Source: Pseudoalteromonas sp. G4 (GTDB lineage Bacteria; Pseudomonadota; Gammaproteobacteria; Enterobacterales; Alteromonadaceae). Taken from it: a stretch of DNA of 64,000 nucleotides. Under the pieces are notes generated by a model. It did no database searches. It saw only the letters and a list, made by a program, of their open reading frames with translations, and was not told where the DNA came from. Location of the stretch: positions 1-64,000 of the forward strand of contig NZ_JAPEHW010000008.1 in assembly GCF_028875915.1 (NCBI RefSeq), in the 5' to 3' direction. Position 1 is the first letter of the stretch. Every line of letters begins with the position of its first letter. Position numbers and translations under genes: made by a program. This document shows positions 55,063 to 64,000 of this stretch, in pieces.

Positions 55063-56274
55063 TTAATTTTCAAACACATTTATACCGCCATCAGGCATGT
55101 ATTTAGCCATGCATAAGTCTTCTAAACCAAGCGCTTCATGAGCATCTGGAGAGTCGCTCGACCAAACAGTAAATGGCTGTTTATAGGTTTTTATCAGCCC
55201 ATTTACTGGCTGTTGTAAGTTTTCGAGTTGTTGATGTAATAAAGCTCGCGTGGTTTTTATATCATGATTCAGAGGTATTTTAGCTAACGCATTGAAAAAT
55301 ACATTCGCCAAGTCATACGCATGAATAAACCCTGCTGGGGCTGGTAATGTTGCTGCATCTTTAAACTGCTCTGGAAAGAGTATTTTTGCATTTTTAACCG
55401 CTTGCTTGGCAAGTTCTGACTGTGCATCACGAAGTGAAAAACAGCTTTGAATAAAGCTTAAATCTACGTCTTTTAGCAAATACTGTTTAACATTATTGAA
55501 AAATTCACCTCCTGTAATGCCCCAATGGCTAATAATTGGTATACGGATGCTTGAAGGCAGACTCGCCATTGCTTCAACAAATTGTTTACCTTCTACTGCG
55601 TTACCCACAAACAGCAAGCAATCAGCTTTGCCTGAGGCAATATCTCGCAGCATAATTTTTGCCTTGTTTAACTTTGTATTCCAACTAAACCAAGTTACAT
55701 TGGGTTCACCTTGTTGTGCGAGGGCTTTACTCATCGTTGCGAAATTAGACTTACCCCAAGGCGTTTGTTCCAATAACATATGTGGCCGTTGGCAATTAAG
55801 CTGTTGTTTTGCGTAGCTAACGATTCTGTAACCTGCTTTAGTATCATCTACCGATAAGCGAAATACCCAATTATCCGGCTCAGCATGTCGAGTAATAGGC
55901 CCACCAGCAGCCCACGGGACTAATAATAAAATTTCGTTTTGACTGATAAATTTTTTGTATTTGATATAGGGAGGAGAATGCAAACCACCAAGCACAAATA
56001 AAGCATTTGGATCTGCTAAAAACTGCTTCATATGTCGCAAACTGCGATTGCTGTTGCCGCGGTGATCTTTCTCAATAAAATTAAACTCGATATTTTCGAA
56101 GTTAACTTGTTGTTGAGAAAGCGCCGTCATAAAGCCCATTTTCATTGCATTTGCCGACTGCCCATGCGTTGAATAATCAGAATCGTGATAAATATTGAAA
56201 ACGCGTTTTTCAGCAACTACTTGTAATGACGTTAACAACAAAGCTAATAAGGTAAATCGGCATATCAACTGCAT
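55063..56274 (-). CDS. periplasmic substrate-binding protein, Leu/Ile/Val-type (403 aa)
   Basis: Signal peptide 1-21, then a two-lobed ligand-binding fold of the branched-chain amino-acid/amide receptor type (RVFNIYHDSDYSTHGQSANA, then ALFVLGGLHSPPYI, GPITRHAEPDNWVFRLSVDD). No transporter permease or ATPase is nearby; instead it is in an operon with a sensor kinase, which suggests a sensory rather than a transport role. Confidence 0.8.
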   Translation of the reverse strand: MQLICRFTLLALLLTSLQVVAEKRVFNIYHDSDYSTHGQSANAMKMGFMTALSQQQVNFENIEFNFIEKDHRGNSNRSLRHMKQFLADPNALFVLGGLHSPPYIKYKKFISQNEILLLVPWAAGGPITRHAEPDNWVFRLSVDDTKAGYRIVSYAKQQLNCQRPHMLLEQTPWGKSNFATMSKALAQQGEPNVTWFSWNTKLNKAKIMLRDIASGKADCLLFVGNAVEGKQFVEAMASLPSSIRIPIISHWGITGGEFFNNVKQYLLKDVDLSFIQSCFSLRDAQSELAKQAVKNAKILFPEQFKDAATLPAPAGFIHAYDLANVFFNALAKIPLNHDIKTTRALLHQQLENLQQPVNGLIKTYKQPFTVWSSDSPDAHEALGLEDLCMAKYMPDGGINVFEN

Positions 56275-56484
56275 TTTTAAAGTCTTTTTGGTATCTCGTT
56301 ACATAAACAATAGTCAATAAAAGCTAATTTAGTGAAATTGATAACCGCATCATTTTATTAATTATTATTACATTACATTTCAAAACGGCTACTTTGACTA
56401 TTTGCTTTGCTGAACATCAGTTAAATTGCGTTAATCGTTTATATACTGTACCCTGCTCGGCCGCCGTCACAAGAGTTACTAAAA

Positions 56485-57948
56485 ATGCATTTCTCAGACT
56501 TAAATCTTTGCCCTGAAATCAATCAAGCAATAAAAGAGCAAGGTTATGAAAGCCCTACCCCAATTCAAGAAAAATCAATCCCTGCAATTTTAACAGGTCG
56601 CGATGTAATGGCTGCGGCGCAAACAGGCACAGGCAAAACCGCTGGTTTTACACTGCCAATGCTAGAAATGCTGAGTAAAGGGCCAAAAGTTCGTAGTAAC
56701 CAAGTGCGAGCACTGGTTCTTACGCCAACACGTGAACTTGCAGCACAAGTTTGGCAAAGTGTTGCAACCTACTCAAAGCATTTATCGCTTTCATGTCAGG
56801 TCGTGTATGGCGGGGTCAAAATCAACCCTCAAATGTTAAAGCTCCGCAAAGGCTGCGACATTTTAGTTGCCACGCCAGGCCGCTTACTTGATCTTTACCA
56901 GCAAAATGCTGTGAAGTTTGATCAGCTTGAACTTTTTGTACTCGACGAAGCTGACCGCATGCTCGATATGGGCTTTATTCACGACATTAAACGTGTGATT
57001 AAAGCACTGCCTGAAAAACGTCAAAATTTACTGTTTTCAGCAACCTTTTCTGATGATATCCGTGCGCTTGCAAAAGGCCTAATTAACGACCCGATTGAAA
57101 TTTCGGTTGCCCCAGCAAACACCACTGCAAAAACAGTAACCCAATGGGCGTATCCGGTTGATAAAAGTAAGCGTACTAGCCTGCTTAAACACTTAATTAA
57201 AAACAATAACTGGCGCCAAGTATTGGTATTTACCCGCACCAAACACGGTGCCAACCGTTTAGTACGCGACCTTGAAAAAGCAAAAATTAATGCCGCAGCA
57301 ATTCATGGTAATAAAAGCCAAAGTGCACGTATGAATGCCCTTAACGGGTTTAAATTAGGTGATGTAAATGTACTGGTTGCAACAGACATTGTAGCGCGTG
57401 GCCTTGATATTCAAGAGCTACCATACGTAGTTAACTTTGACCTGCCAAATGTGTATGAAGATTACGTTCACCGCATTGGCCGTACTGGCCGTGCAGGTGC
57501 TTCAGGCGAAGCAATTTCATTTGTAACCCAAGACGTAGCTGCAGACTTATTTGGTATTGAACGACTTATCCAAGAAGTTATTCCGCGTAAAATTGAAGCT
57601 GGATTTGAACCACAAAACCCTGTACCAGAATCAAAATTAGATACGCGTCCAATTAAAGCTAAAAAGCCGAAGAAACCGAAAAAGCCAAAAGAAAACGTGA
57701 GTACCAACGAAAAGGTAAAAGCCGAGGCAAAAGCCGCAAGCAAACCAAAGAAGAAAAATACATCACAAAAATCTAAACCACAAAGTGCTAATAAACCAAA
57801 ACAAAGTGGCAAAGGAAAAAGTGAAAACAATGGGCAAAGCAATGCTAATAAACCAAAACAAAGTGGCAAAGGAAAAAGTGAAAACAATGGGCAAAGCAAA
57901 CGCCCAAGACGTAAGCCAAATAATGTGAAATTTAACGCCAACAAATAA
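56485..57948 (+). CDS. rhlE: DEAD-box RNA helicase, RhlE type (487 aa)
   Basis: Complete set of motifs: [12 protein letters not shown] (Q motif), [44 protein letters not shown] and [10 protein letters not shown]. The C-terminal 110 residues are a lysine-rich basic tail, as usual for RhlE, with an in-frame 57-bp tandem duplication (57787-57900). Likely works in ribosome assembly or RNA decay. The 210-nt gap upstream is shared with the divergent binding-protein gene. Confidence 0.92.
   Translation: MHFSDLNLCPEINQAIKEQGYESPTPIQEKSIPAILTGRDVMAAAQTGTGKTAGFTLPMLEMLSKGPKVRSNQVRALVLTPTRELAAQVWQSVATYSKHLSLSCQVVYGGVKINPQMLKLRKGCDILVATPGRLLDLYQQNAVKFDQLELFVLDEADRMLDMGFIHDIKRVIKALPEKRQNLLFSATFSDDIRALAKGLINDPIEISVAPANTTAKTVTQWAYPVDKSKRTSLLKHLIKNNNWRQVLVFTRTKHGANRLVRDLEKAKINAAAIHGNKSQSARMNALNGFKLGDVNVLVATDIVARGLDIQELPYVVNFDLPNVYEDYVHRIGRTGRAGASGEAISFVTQDVAADLFGIERLIQEVIPRKIEAGFEPQNPVPESKLDTRPIKAKKPKKPKKPKENVSTNEKVKAEAKAASKPKKKNTSQKSKPQSANKPKQSGKGKSENNGQSNANKPKQSGKGKSENNGQSKRPRRKPNNVKFNANK
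57787..57900. repeat. 57-bp tandem duplication in rhlE
   Basis: Units 57787-57843 and 57844-57900 differ only at the last base. Each repeats [18 protein letters not shown] in the basic tail. Confidence 0.92.
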
Positions 57949-57973
57949 GCTGCAAAGCATAGTGTAAGTATGC

Positions 57974-60091
57974 TTACCAAGTTAAACGAATAATATCACT
58001 TTGTGCACTTAACGATTCCACCATAACTAGGGTGGAATCGTTTGGTTGAATATCAAAATTTAAGCGAAACATGTTTTTACCTATCGCGGTACATTGCCCT
58101 TCACCTACGCTTGTTTGGGCTTTAATTGTTCGCTGACAAAGCAAGCCAACCCGCTGTTCCAATTTTGTGTAATAAAACACATCGCCCAAGTAATCCCAAC
58201 GATGCACATTTGCTGAGTGCACCTTGCCGAGCGCATTCACTTTTTGCCATTGCCCATCTTGTTTTGTTAAATGCCACGCCATTAAGCTTGGATCAATTGC
58301 AACTGCATTTTTATTATCCGAATTCTTTTTAAAACTCAAAAACCCATCAATAACTCGACTTCGTTCATTAGTTTGCGTATTCAATTTAATAATGGCAGGT
58401 GAATTACCAACATAATGAGCAAGGTATAAATGAACATTATCTTCATGCCATACTGGATTTTCTAAACGCTCAAGCGCTTTACTTACAAACTTTGGCGGGT
58501 GTGTTGTTTTTATCGAGTGAATATCATTAACAATAAATAAGCGCCCATCAATAATTCCCGCAACTCGATTTCCATCAAAAGAAGCAGCTATTGCACTAAG
58601 CCCTTCTGGCGTAGCAAACGCAACAATATCCTGCTCTTGGTTGTTATCATTTAGTAACGTCAAGGCAAGCTGATTATTCTCTAATGAAGCATAAACGAGC
58701 GCTTTACGCTCACCCACATACTGCGGTAAGTCCTGCGCGCCAGTTTTTTTCAATACCCGAGTATTAAAAAGGTGCGGTTTTTCGCTCTCATTCACTAGGT
58801 TTATTTGGGGCTGTGGTACTTCTTTTAAATCCAAGTAGTCACCATTGTGCTGTCTTAAGATCAAACAGCGTTTGCCACAACTTGCGTAAATATCAATTGC
58901 ATTAGGGGGAAGATCGATATCAAAAGCAAAGCCGTTATTTGCCAACTTGAACGTGGCAGCTTGACCAAAAAAGTTACTAATAATCACACCGCTATCATCA
59001 AACAACCATACCATGCGGTTTGCCGTAAAAGGCAGCAAGTGATTTGCAATCAAATCGTTACTCGTCAAATCCACAATGATTAAAGATGATTGATTGTTTT
59101 CGACTTCTCTCAAAATAGCTATCTGCTCACCATTTTTTGACTGCGCAGCATAGTAATCACCACGACCAGAAACATTGGGTAAAGACACTGGTTCTAATTC
59201 TTGCGTCTTAAAATCAAAACGATAAATGCTGTGAGGGGTTGGATTCGTTACTTCATCTGCAAGCCATAGCCCAGACTGGTCATTTTGCCAGCCAAGAATG
59301 TATTTTGGCGTATTTGCGGTTATTTCAAACGGTGTTACTTCAGTGACATTGCGGTTTTCATCGAAACTTGCGACAAAGTGTTTTACCTTCGGACCAAAGC
59401 CAGATGTAAAGACTAACTGCTTACCATCTGGCGACCAAAAACTATCAGTATAGTGTTTATCGTCCCAACTTAAACGTTGAATTTCATTTGTAATCAAATC
59501 TTTAATATAAAGCTGCTGCGCACTGATGTTTGATTCGCGGTGAAGAAACACCAATTGTTGTGATGCTTTATTGTAATCAGCAAATATTTCAGAGCCAGAT
59601 AACGTGGTTAATCGCTCAATAATGTTTTGTGGCGCAGCTTCAGAAACGTGTTTTGGGCTAAAAATCCAGAATAAAAGTACCAATACCATAATCATCAAAA
59701 CGATTAATACTGGCTTGAAACCTTTGCGCTGTTGTTTTTGCTCTAACGATGAGGCAGTGATTTTCTCAACTGACGCCAGCCATTTATACCCTTGTTTAGG
59801 TATTGTTTTAATAAATAGGGGTGCACGCGCATTATCACCTAATAAATCACGTAGTTTTTTAATCGCAGCCCGAATCGATTCATCCGTTGCAGGACGCCCT
59901 GCCCAAACAGCACTTTCTATTTGCTCTCGCGAAACAATATTAGCGTGGTTTGTAACCAACAAATGCAACAAGCTAAATAACTGCGGTTCAATCGCAATAC
60001 GATTTCCTTGTTTAAAAAATTGCTCAGAGGTAGTGCACAACTCAAACTCACCAATGCGATACCCTGTGCGTATTTCATTATTTTCTTCCAT
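57974..60091 (-). CDS. membrane-bound winged-helix regulator with beta-propeller-like C-terminus (705 aa)
   Basis: CadC-like layout: an OmpR/PhoB-type winged helix (about 8-105: SREQIESAVWAGR, IKKLRDLLGD, IKTIPKQGYKW), one membrane segment (126-144), and a periplasmic region of about 550 residues with TolB/WD-like repeats (DSFWSPDGKQLVFTSGFGPK). Such proteins bind DNA from the membrane and sense an outside signal. Divergent from the serine hydrolase gene at 60247, a likely target. The 3' end of the gene has a second copy at 62152-62214. Confidence 0.82.
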   Translation of the reverse strand: MEENNEIRTGYRIGEFELCTTSEQFFKQGNRIAIEPQLFSLLHLLVTNHANIVSREQIESAVWAGRPATDESIRAAIKKLRDLLGDNARAPLFIKTIPKQGYKWLASVEKITASSLEQKQQRKGFKPVLIVLMIMVLVLLFWIFSPKHVSEAAPQNIIERLTTLSGSEIFADYNKASQQLVFLHRESNISAQQLYIKDLITNEIQRLSWDDKHYTDSFWSPDGKQLVFTSGFGPKVKHFVASFDENRNVTEVTPFEITANTPKYILGWQNDQSGLWLADEVTNPTPHSIYRFDFKTQELEPVSLPNVSGRGDYYAAQSKNGEQIAILREVENNQSSLIIVDLTSNDLIANHLLPFTANRMVWLFDDSGVIISNFFGQAATFKLANNGFAFDIDLPPNAIDIYASCGKRCLILRQHNGDYLDLKEVPQPQINLVNESEKPHLFNTRVLKKTGAQDLPQYVGERKALVYASLENNQLALTLLNDNNQEQDIVAFATPEGLSAIAASFDGNRVAGIIDGRLFIVNDIHSIKTTHPPKFVSKALERLENPVWHEDNVHLYLAHYVGNSPAIIKLNTQTNERSRVIDGFLSFKKNSDNKNAVAIDPSLMAWHLTKQDGQWQKVNALGKVHSANVHRWDYLGDVFYYTKLEQRVGLLCQRTIKAQTSVGEGQCTAIGKNMFRLNFDIQPNDSTLVMVESLSAQSDIIRLTW

Positions 60092-60246
60092 TTAAAACAA
60101 TACCTTATTGAGTTGTGACTTTTTGTGAACACGCTATTTTTGCATACTATCACAAGACATAACAAAACTTTCTTTGAATTTAGAAAAGCATTAAGCAAAT
60201 CATGTTGCCATCTCTTCGTCGTAATTAATAATCAAAAGGTGAATAC

Positions 60247-62076
60247 GTGAAATCTTTGTATTTTTTGATAAGTTTGTTACTTACAAGCTTAATTTTTAGC
60301 TATACCAATCTAGCCTATGCAAACAACAAATATGCGCTTGATAAACAAATTAGTGAAATAGTAAAAAAACATAAAATACCCTCGATTGCATACGCAATCA
60401 TAGAGCCGGGTAAGCCGCAATATATCAAGGTAATCGGTAAAGCCAATCAAAAACAGGCTCTACAAGCTACAACGTCCACACAATACCGAATTGGTTCCGT
60501 GAGTAAACTGCTGGTTGGGATTGCTGCATTGCAATTAGTTGAACAAAATAAACTGTCTTTTGACGATACACTCCAAACCTTATTACCTGATTTGGAATAT
60601 CATAATCCATGGGCCAATAGCCACCCCATTAAACTGATCCATTTATTGGAAAATACAGCAGGTTGGAGAGAAATATCGTTAAGCGAATTTGCTTATTCCA
60701 ATAATCCACCTATGTCATTAGAGCAGGTGCTGGCGATTAACCCCGAAAGCCGCACCTCTCGTTGGCCTGCCGGCACACGCCATGCTTACACCAACACAGC
60801 ATCAACTGTTGTCGCACTGATCATCGAAAAAGTGACAGGGGTTACTTTTGAAAGTTACGTTGAAGAACACATTCTCAAGCCACTTGCGATGGAAAATACG
60901 ACCTATGAAGGCTTTAAATCAGAAGCGTTAGCAACAGGCTATAGGAAACATAACCCTGTCGCTTACAAACACATTCTTATGAAACCAGCGGGTGCGGTAT
61001 CATCAACAATTACCGACATGGCAAAGCTGTTAACGCTATTTATAAAAAAAGACTCTACAGTATTAAGTGATGGCATGCTTAGCAGAATGGGATTCTCACA
61101 TTCTACCAACGTGGGTAAATTTGATGCTGGTTACGGTGTTACAAATTCAGCACGATTTTATAAGGGTGTAAAATATCGCGGTCACGATGGCTCATTGCCT
61201 GGCTGGATGACTGAATTCGTTTACTCGCCAGAATTCAATGCGGGGTTTGTGTTATTACAAAACAGTGATAATGCTCGAGCAATTAGAGAAATTGGTTTTG
61301 CAATCAGTAAATCGTTAGAAAAATATACTGACACAAACGCGCAAACGCCTTCCCCTATCCCAGCGGCTTTAATAGAACAATCTGGTTATTATCAATATAT
61401 CAATCCGCGCTTCCAAAACCGCTACTTTCTTGAGCGCCTTACTGCATTTAACAAACTACACATAACACATGATGGCGCCTCTTTTAAGCAAGTTTTTCCG
61501 CCTGGCTGGCAGCGCTCTCTTACATTGAATGGTCAAAGTGATTGGCAAAACAGCCATGGAAATGTAGTAATGAAGCAAGGTATTGATCCCATCGAAGGGC
61601 TTGTTTTTCACTATGGCGATCGTGTATTTAAGCCAGTTTCCGCGCTCAATGCATGGTCAGATAAAATCATTTTATTTATTTGGCTAATACTATTATTGGG
61701 TATGTGCTTTTACAGCATTATTTGGCCAATTCAAGTTAAGCGTAAGAAGCTTACCAACCAATTTGCCATATCACTTCGCAAAAACGTGTCATCTGCCGCG
61801 CTATCAAGCTTGCTATTTTTAGTATTGATTGGATTAGGCTTAGCCGAACCAATTGCACGCTTAGGTACACTGAGTATTTTCTCACTCGGCATCCTGTTAA
61901 GCAGTGTAATGATACTGGTAACTAATGCTTTATCACTTCGCTGCTTATATTTGGTTAAATCGAAGCTAACGCATAAAACGTTTTTTATTATCTCTCTGAT
62001 TTTTACCTCTTTACAAAGCATCATTGTTATCTATTTAGCATGGCATGGTGCCATTGGATTTCGCACTTGGGCATAA
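60247..62076 (+). CDS. serine hydrolase, class C beta-lactamase family, membrane-anchored (609 aa)
   Basis: Signal peptide 1-25. Hydrolase domain with S84-V-S-K87 (SxxK), a YTN motif near 180 and an HDGSLPGW motif near 313 in place of KTG. Four C-terminal membrane segments lie from about 478 to 600. The family covers penicillin-binding, esterase and peptidase activities; the natural substrate is unknown. Divergent from the winged-helix regulator, with 155 nt between. Confidence 0.85.
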   Translation: MKSLYFLISLLLTSLIFSYTNLAYANNKYALDKQISEIVKKHKIPSIAYAIIEPGKPQYIKVIGKANQKQALQATTSTQYRIGSVSKLLVGIAALQLVEQNKLSFDDTLQTLLPDLEYHNPWANSHPIKLIHLLENTAGWREISLSEFAYSNNPPMSLEQVLAINPESRTSRWPAGTRHAYTNTASTVVALIIEKVTGVTFESYVEEHILKPLAMENTTYEGFKSEALATGYRKHNPVAYKHILMKPAGAVSSTITDMAKLLTLFIKKDSTVLSDGMLSRMGFSHSTNVGKFDAGYGVTNSARFYKGVKYRGHDGSLPGWMTEFVYSPEFNAGFVLLQNSDNARAIREIGFAISKSLEKYTDTNAQTPSPIPAALIEQSGYYQYINPRFQNRYFLERLTAFNKLHITHDGASFKQVFPPGWQRSLTLNGQSDWQNSHGNVVMKQGIDPIEGLVFHYGDRVFKPVSALNAWSDKIILFIWLILLLGMCFYSIIWPIQVKRKKLTNQFAISLRKNVSSAALSSLLFLVLIGLGLAEPIARLGTLSIFSLGILLSSVMILVTNALSLRCLYLVKSKLTHKTFFIISLIFTSLQSIIVIYLAWHGAIGFRTWA

Positions 62077-62151
62077 GCCTTATTTAACCTGAACCCGGAG
62101 TAATAAGTTAACTAACAACATGCAATATGTGACTTTTACTTTTGAAACAAT

Positions 62152-62214
62152 AAGTTAAGTGAATAATATCACTTTGTGCACAAAACGATTCCACACTTCA
62201 TAGTGGGATCGTTT
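62152..62214. pseudogene. remnant of the 3' end of a regulator gene
   Basis: Closely matches 57979-58043, the last 20 or so codons of the 705-aa regulator, in the same orientation, but 2 nt shorter in the middle, which shifts the frame. It is therefore a degraded fragment of a paralogue or of a duplicated copy, and lies downstream of the hydrolase gene. Confidence 0.75.
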
Positions 62215-62313
62215 AGCATGCTTCTTTAAAAAGTATGAATCGTGAAAAACAGTTTTCACATCACAACCAAATTGTTAATCTGGTACTCAATATAGGTTTT
62301 TTCAGGTTTTTCA

Positions 62314-63411
62314 TTGGAATCCATCGATACATTAATCATTGGTGCAGGGGTAATCGGTTTAGCCATAGCTGCTGAGCTGAGTAAACAACAAAATGTAATT
62401 GTAATTGAACAAAACGCACATTTTGGTGAGCATACCTCTAGCCGCAATAGTGAAGTGATCCACGCTGGTATTTATTACCCCAAAAACAGCTTAAAGGCGA
62501 AACTGTGTGTTTCTGGTAAAAATCGTCTGTACCCGCATTGCTCATCATTTCATGTGCCTTTTCATAAAATCGGCAAACTTATCATTGCAACAAATAATGA
62601 CGATGCAGAGAAACTTGAAACAATAAAACAGCACGCTAATGATAATAGTGTTAATGATTTACGCTGGCTAAGCGCAACTGAAATTAAACGCTACGCACCT
62701 GAAATTAACGCAGTTGCTGCCCTTTTTTCACCTTCAACAGGTATTATCGATAGCCATCAATATATGCTTTCGCTAATAACCCAACTTGAACAAAATAATG
62801 GCGCATACGTCGCAAGAACTCGCTTTATAAACGCAAAAAAGTGCTCCAACGGATTTATTGTTACTCTCGATTGTGATGGCGAGATAATGCAACTTAACTG
62901 TCGCAATCTGATAAATGCCGCTGGGCTTTTCGCACAACAGGTTGCACAAACGATTGAAGGACTGCCAAACTCTTACATACCAGCGCTTTATTATTGTCGC
63001 GGGCAATATTTTAGCTACCAAGGTAGTCACCCATTTAAACACCTAATTTACCCTGTACCAGAGGAGCATGGCTTAGGCATTCATGCAACAGTAGATCTGA
63101 TGGGTCAACTTAAATTTGGTCCAGACACTGAGTTTATTGATTCACTTAATTACCAAACAGATGAACAGCAAAAAGCCAAATTTGTTACTGCTATAAAGCG
63201 CTATTGGCCAAAGCTAAACCCCAATAAACTACATATAGATTACGCAGGTATTCGGCCAAAACTGCAATTAAAAGGTCAGCAAGATTTTGTAATCCAATCC
63301 CATCGCGATCATGGAATACAAGGACTTATCAATTTATTTGGAATTGAATCACCAGGTTTAACCGCTTCACTTGCAATAGCAGAGTATGTTTGCTGCCAAC
63401 TTGGCGAATAA
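62314..63411 (+). CDS. FAD-dependent oxidoreductase, L-2-hydroxyglutarate dehydrogenase-like (365 aa)
   Basis: DAO-family fold: N-terminal Rossmann motif LIIGAGVIGLAIAAEL (6-21), TSSRNSEVIHAGIYYP near 45-60, which is typical of the L-2-hydroxyglutarate oxidase group, and a C-terminal substrate region (HIDYAGIRPKLQ, NLFGIESPGLTASLAI). The likely start is TTG at 62314 with a weak AGG upstream. Predicted cytosolic or membrane-peripheral. Confidence 0.83.
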   Translation: MESIDTLIIGAGVIGLAIAAELSKQQNVIVIEQNAHFGEHTSSRNSEVIHAGIYYPKNSLKAKLCVSGKNRLYPHCSSFHVPFHKIGKLIIATNNDDAEKLETIKQHANDNSVNDLRWLSATEIKRYAPEINAVAALFSPSTGIIDSHQYMLSLITQLEQNNGAYVARTRFINAKKCSNGFIVTLDCDGEIMQLNCRNLINAAGLFAQQVAQTIEGLPNSYIPALYYCRGQYFSYQGSHPFKHLIYPVPEEHGLGIHATVDLMGQLKFGPDTEFIDSLNYQTDEQQKAKFVTAIKRYWPKLNPNKLHIDYAGIRPKLQLKGQQDFVIQSHRDHGIQGLINLFGIESPGLTASLAIAEYVCCQLGE

Positions 63412-63699
63412 TTCCCTCTCTATCTAACCTGTTTGATCTAAAAATAATTGGACTTATCACCCGTTCTTTCTGGTCGGGTAACTAAATAGCCCCACTTCTT
63501 GCCAACAGCGTTTCACTTCAAGCGCTTCTTTAGCGATATTTTTAAAACGACAAAAACAATCAGTATTCAGTTTTAAAGCCAAATTAACACCATATAAGGT
63601 ACAAATGAAAATAACACAATAATGATATTGAGATCGATTATTATTTAGATTAACATGTCCGCGAAATTTTTACTTACTCTCAATGTTAGGTCTTTTGAT
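63412..63699. other. intergenic region before the TonB receptor gene
   Basis: 288 nt. Contains the Fur-box-like element and, on the minus strand, a frame without a start codon ending at 63457 that reads like the tail of a protein (KNIAKEALEVKRCWQEVG). It may be a gene remnant or dispersed repeat. Confidence 0.4.
63619..63644. promoter_or_regulatory. Fur-box-like operator
   Basis: ATAATGAT ... ATCGATTAT forms an imperfect palindrome built of NAT triads, as in Fur boxes, about 56 nt before the siderophore receptor start. Suggests iron repression. Confidence 0.5.
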
Positions 63700-64000
63700 A
63701 TGAAATCTCGTGCTTTTAAATTAAGTACTTTGTTTGTTGCCACTTCTTCAGTACTAGCAACTCCCCTTTTTGCCAACGATGAAACGGATAAAAGCATCGA
63801 AAAAATCGAGGTTTTAGGAAAAAACCATTCAAACTACCTTGCAGTTGAAGCAGAAACCGCTTCAAAACTAGGTATTTCAATCAAAGAAACACCTCAATCG
63901 GTGCGCGTAATTACCCGTGCCCTTATGAACGACTTTTCACTTGATGATGTTAATCAAGTACTTGAAACCACACCAGGTGTATCTGTTGAGAAAATTGAAA
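63700..64000 (+). CDS. TonB-dependent siderophore receptor, 5' part (runs off the window)
   Basis: ATG at 63700 opens a frame that continues to the end of the window. Signal peptide (ATSSVLATPLFA), a TonB-box-like IEKIEVLG segment, then a plug domain (SIKETPQSVRVITRALMNDF, VLETTPGVSVEKIE), the standard start of outer-membrane siderophore receptors. Only about 100 residues are visible. Iron regulation is suggested by the element upstream. Confidence 0.9.
   Translation, partial: MKSRAFKLSTLFVATSSVLATPLFANDETDKSIEKIEVLGKNHSNYLAVEAETASKLGISIKETPQSVRVITRALMNDFSLDDVNQVLETTPGVSVEKIE

Noticed and set aside
61805-61812. CAAGCTTG inside the serine hydrolase gene
   Set aside because: Coding sequence with no gene start downstream at the expected distance.
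1-64000. CRISPR array to go with the CARF protein
   Set aside because: I looked for regularly spaced direct repeats in the non-coding gaps and saw none.
1-64000. Insertion sequences or phage integrase
   Set aside because: No transposase, integrase or terminal inverted repeat pair was recognised, despite the island character.

Overview
This window looks like a chromosomal stretch of an AT-rich marine gammaproteobacterium, most likely Alteromonadales and probably Pseudoalteromonas-like. That call rests on the AT-rich base composition, the RhlE-type helicase, the TonB receptor and the general protein style; no rRNA or marker gene confirms it. Positions 1 to about 44,200 form a dense anti-phage defence and accessory island. 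About 51,700 to 64,000 reads like ordinary chromosome (sensor kinase, RNA helicase, regulator, hydrolase, oxidoreductase, siderophore receptor). A glycosyltransferase/radical-SAM block lies between them.

Defence island, left to right. (1) 215-15,186, all on the minus strand: a joined Druantia III-Zorya operon, druH, druE, a 112-aa linker gene, zorA, zorB and a ZorC-like EH-signature gene, then a terminator and a 62-aa zinc-ribbon gene. (2) 15,556-22,457, minus strand: an operon with an ankyrin/zinc protein, a caspase-like protein, a zinc protein, a small unknown, an M15-like peptidase and two DUF262 (GmrSD-type) genes, one of them split by an in-frame amber codon. (3) 22,778-24,932, plus strand: a three-gene TerB operon. 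(4) 25,054-31,840: type I restriction-modification hsdR, hsdM, hsdS. (5) 31,920-34,779: an orphan CARF protein (Csm6/NE0113 family) with a DUF4145 protein whose N-terminus resembles that of HsdR. (6) 34,879-40,772: a WYL regulator surrounded by small unknown genes, a Cas4-like/DUF2779 nuclease, MazG and a GIY-YIG protein. (7) 40,951-43,614: a secreted protein, a membrane protein and a trypsin-like protease.

Two shared cis-regulatory families stand out. A palindrome, CAAGCTTG, lies at a fixed distance (27-28 nt) ahead of a TAnnnT hexamer upstream of five minus-strand operon heads: orf62, druH, the ankyrin operon, hsdR and the DUF4145 gene. It looks like an activator-type promoter module that co-ordinates otherwise unrelated defence systems. 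A different 15-bp element, GGAC-N7-GTCC, sits before the transcription units of module 6, about 45 nt ahead of most start codons, and is probably the operator of its WYL regulator. Module 6 with its operator set is the best candidate here for an undescribed system.

The 45.3-50.8 kb block encodes a GT2 glycosyltransferase, a GT-kinase-GT multidomain protein, a radical SAM enzyme and a putative glycosyltransferase. It is bracketed by a 20-bp direct repeat. On the right, two unrelated genes each carry an in-frame 57-bp tandem duplication, and the 3' end of a winged-helix regulator gene is present as a second, frameshifted copy 4 kb away.
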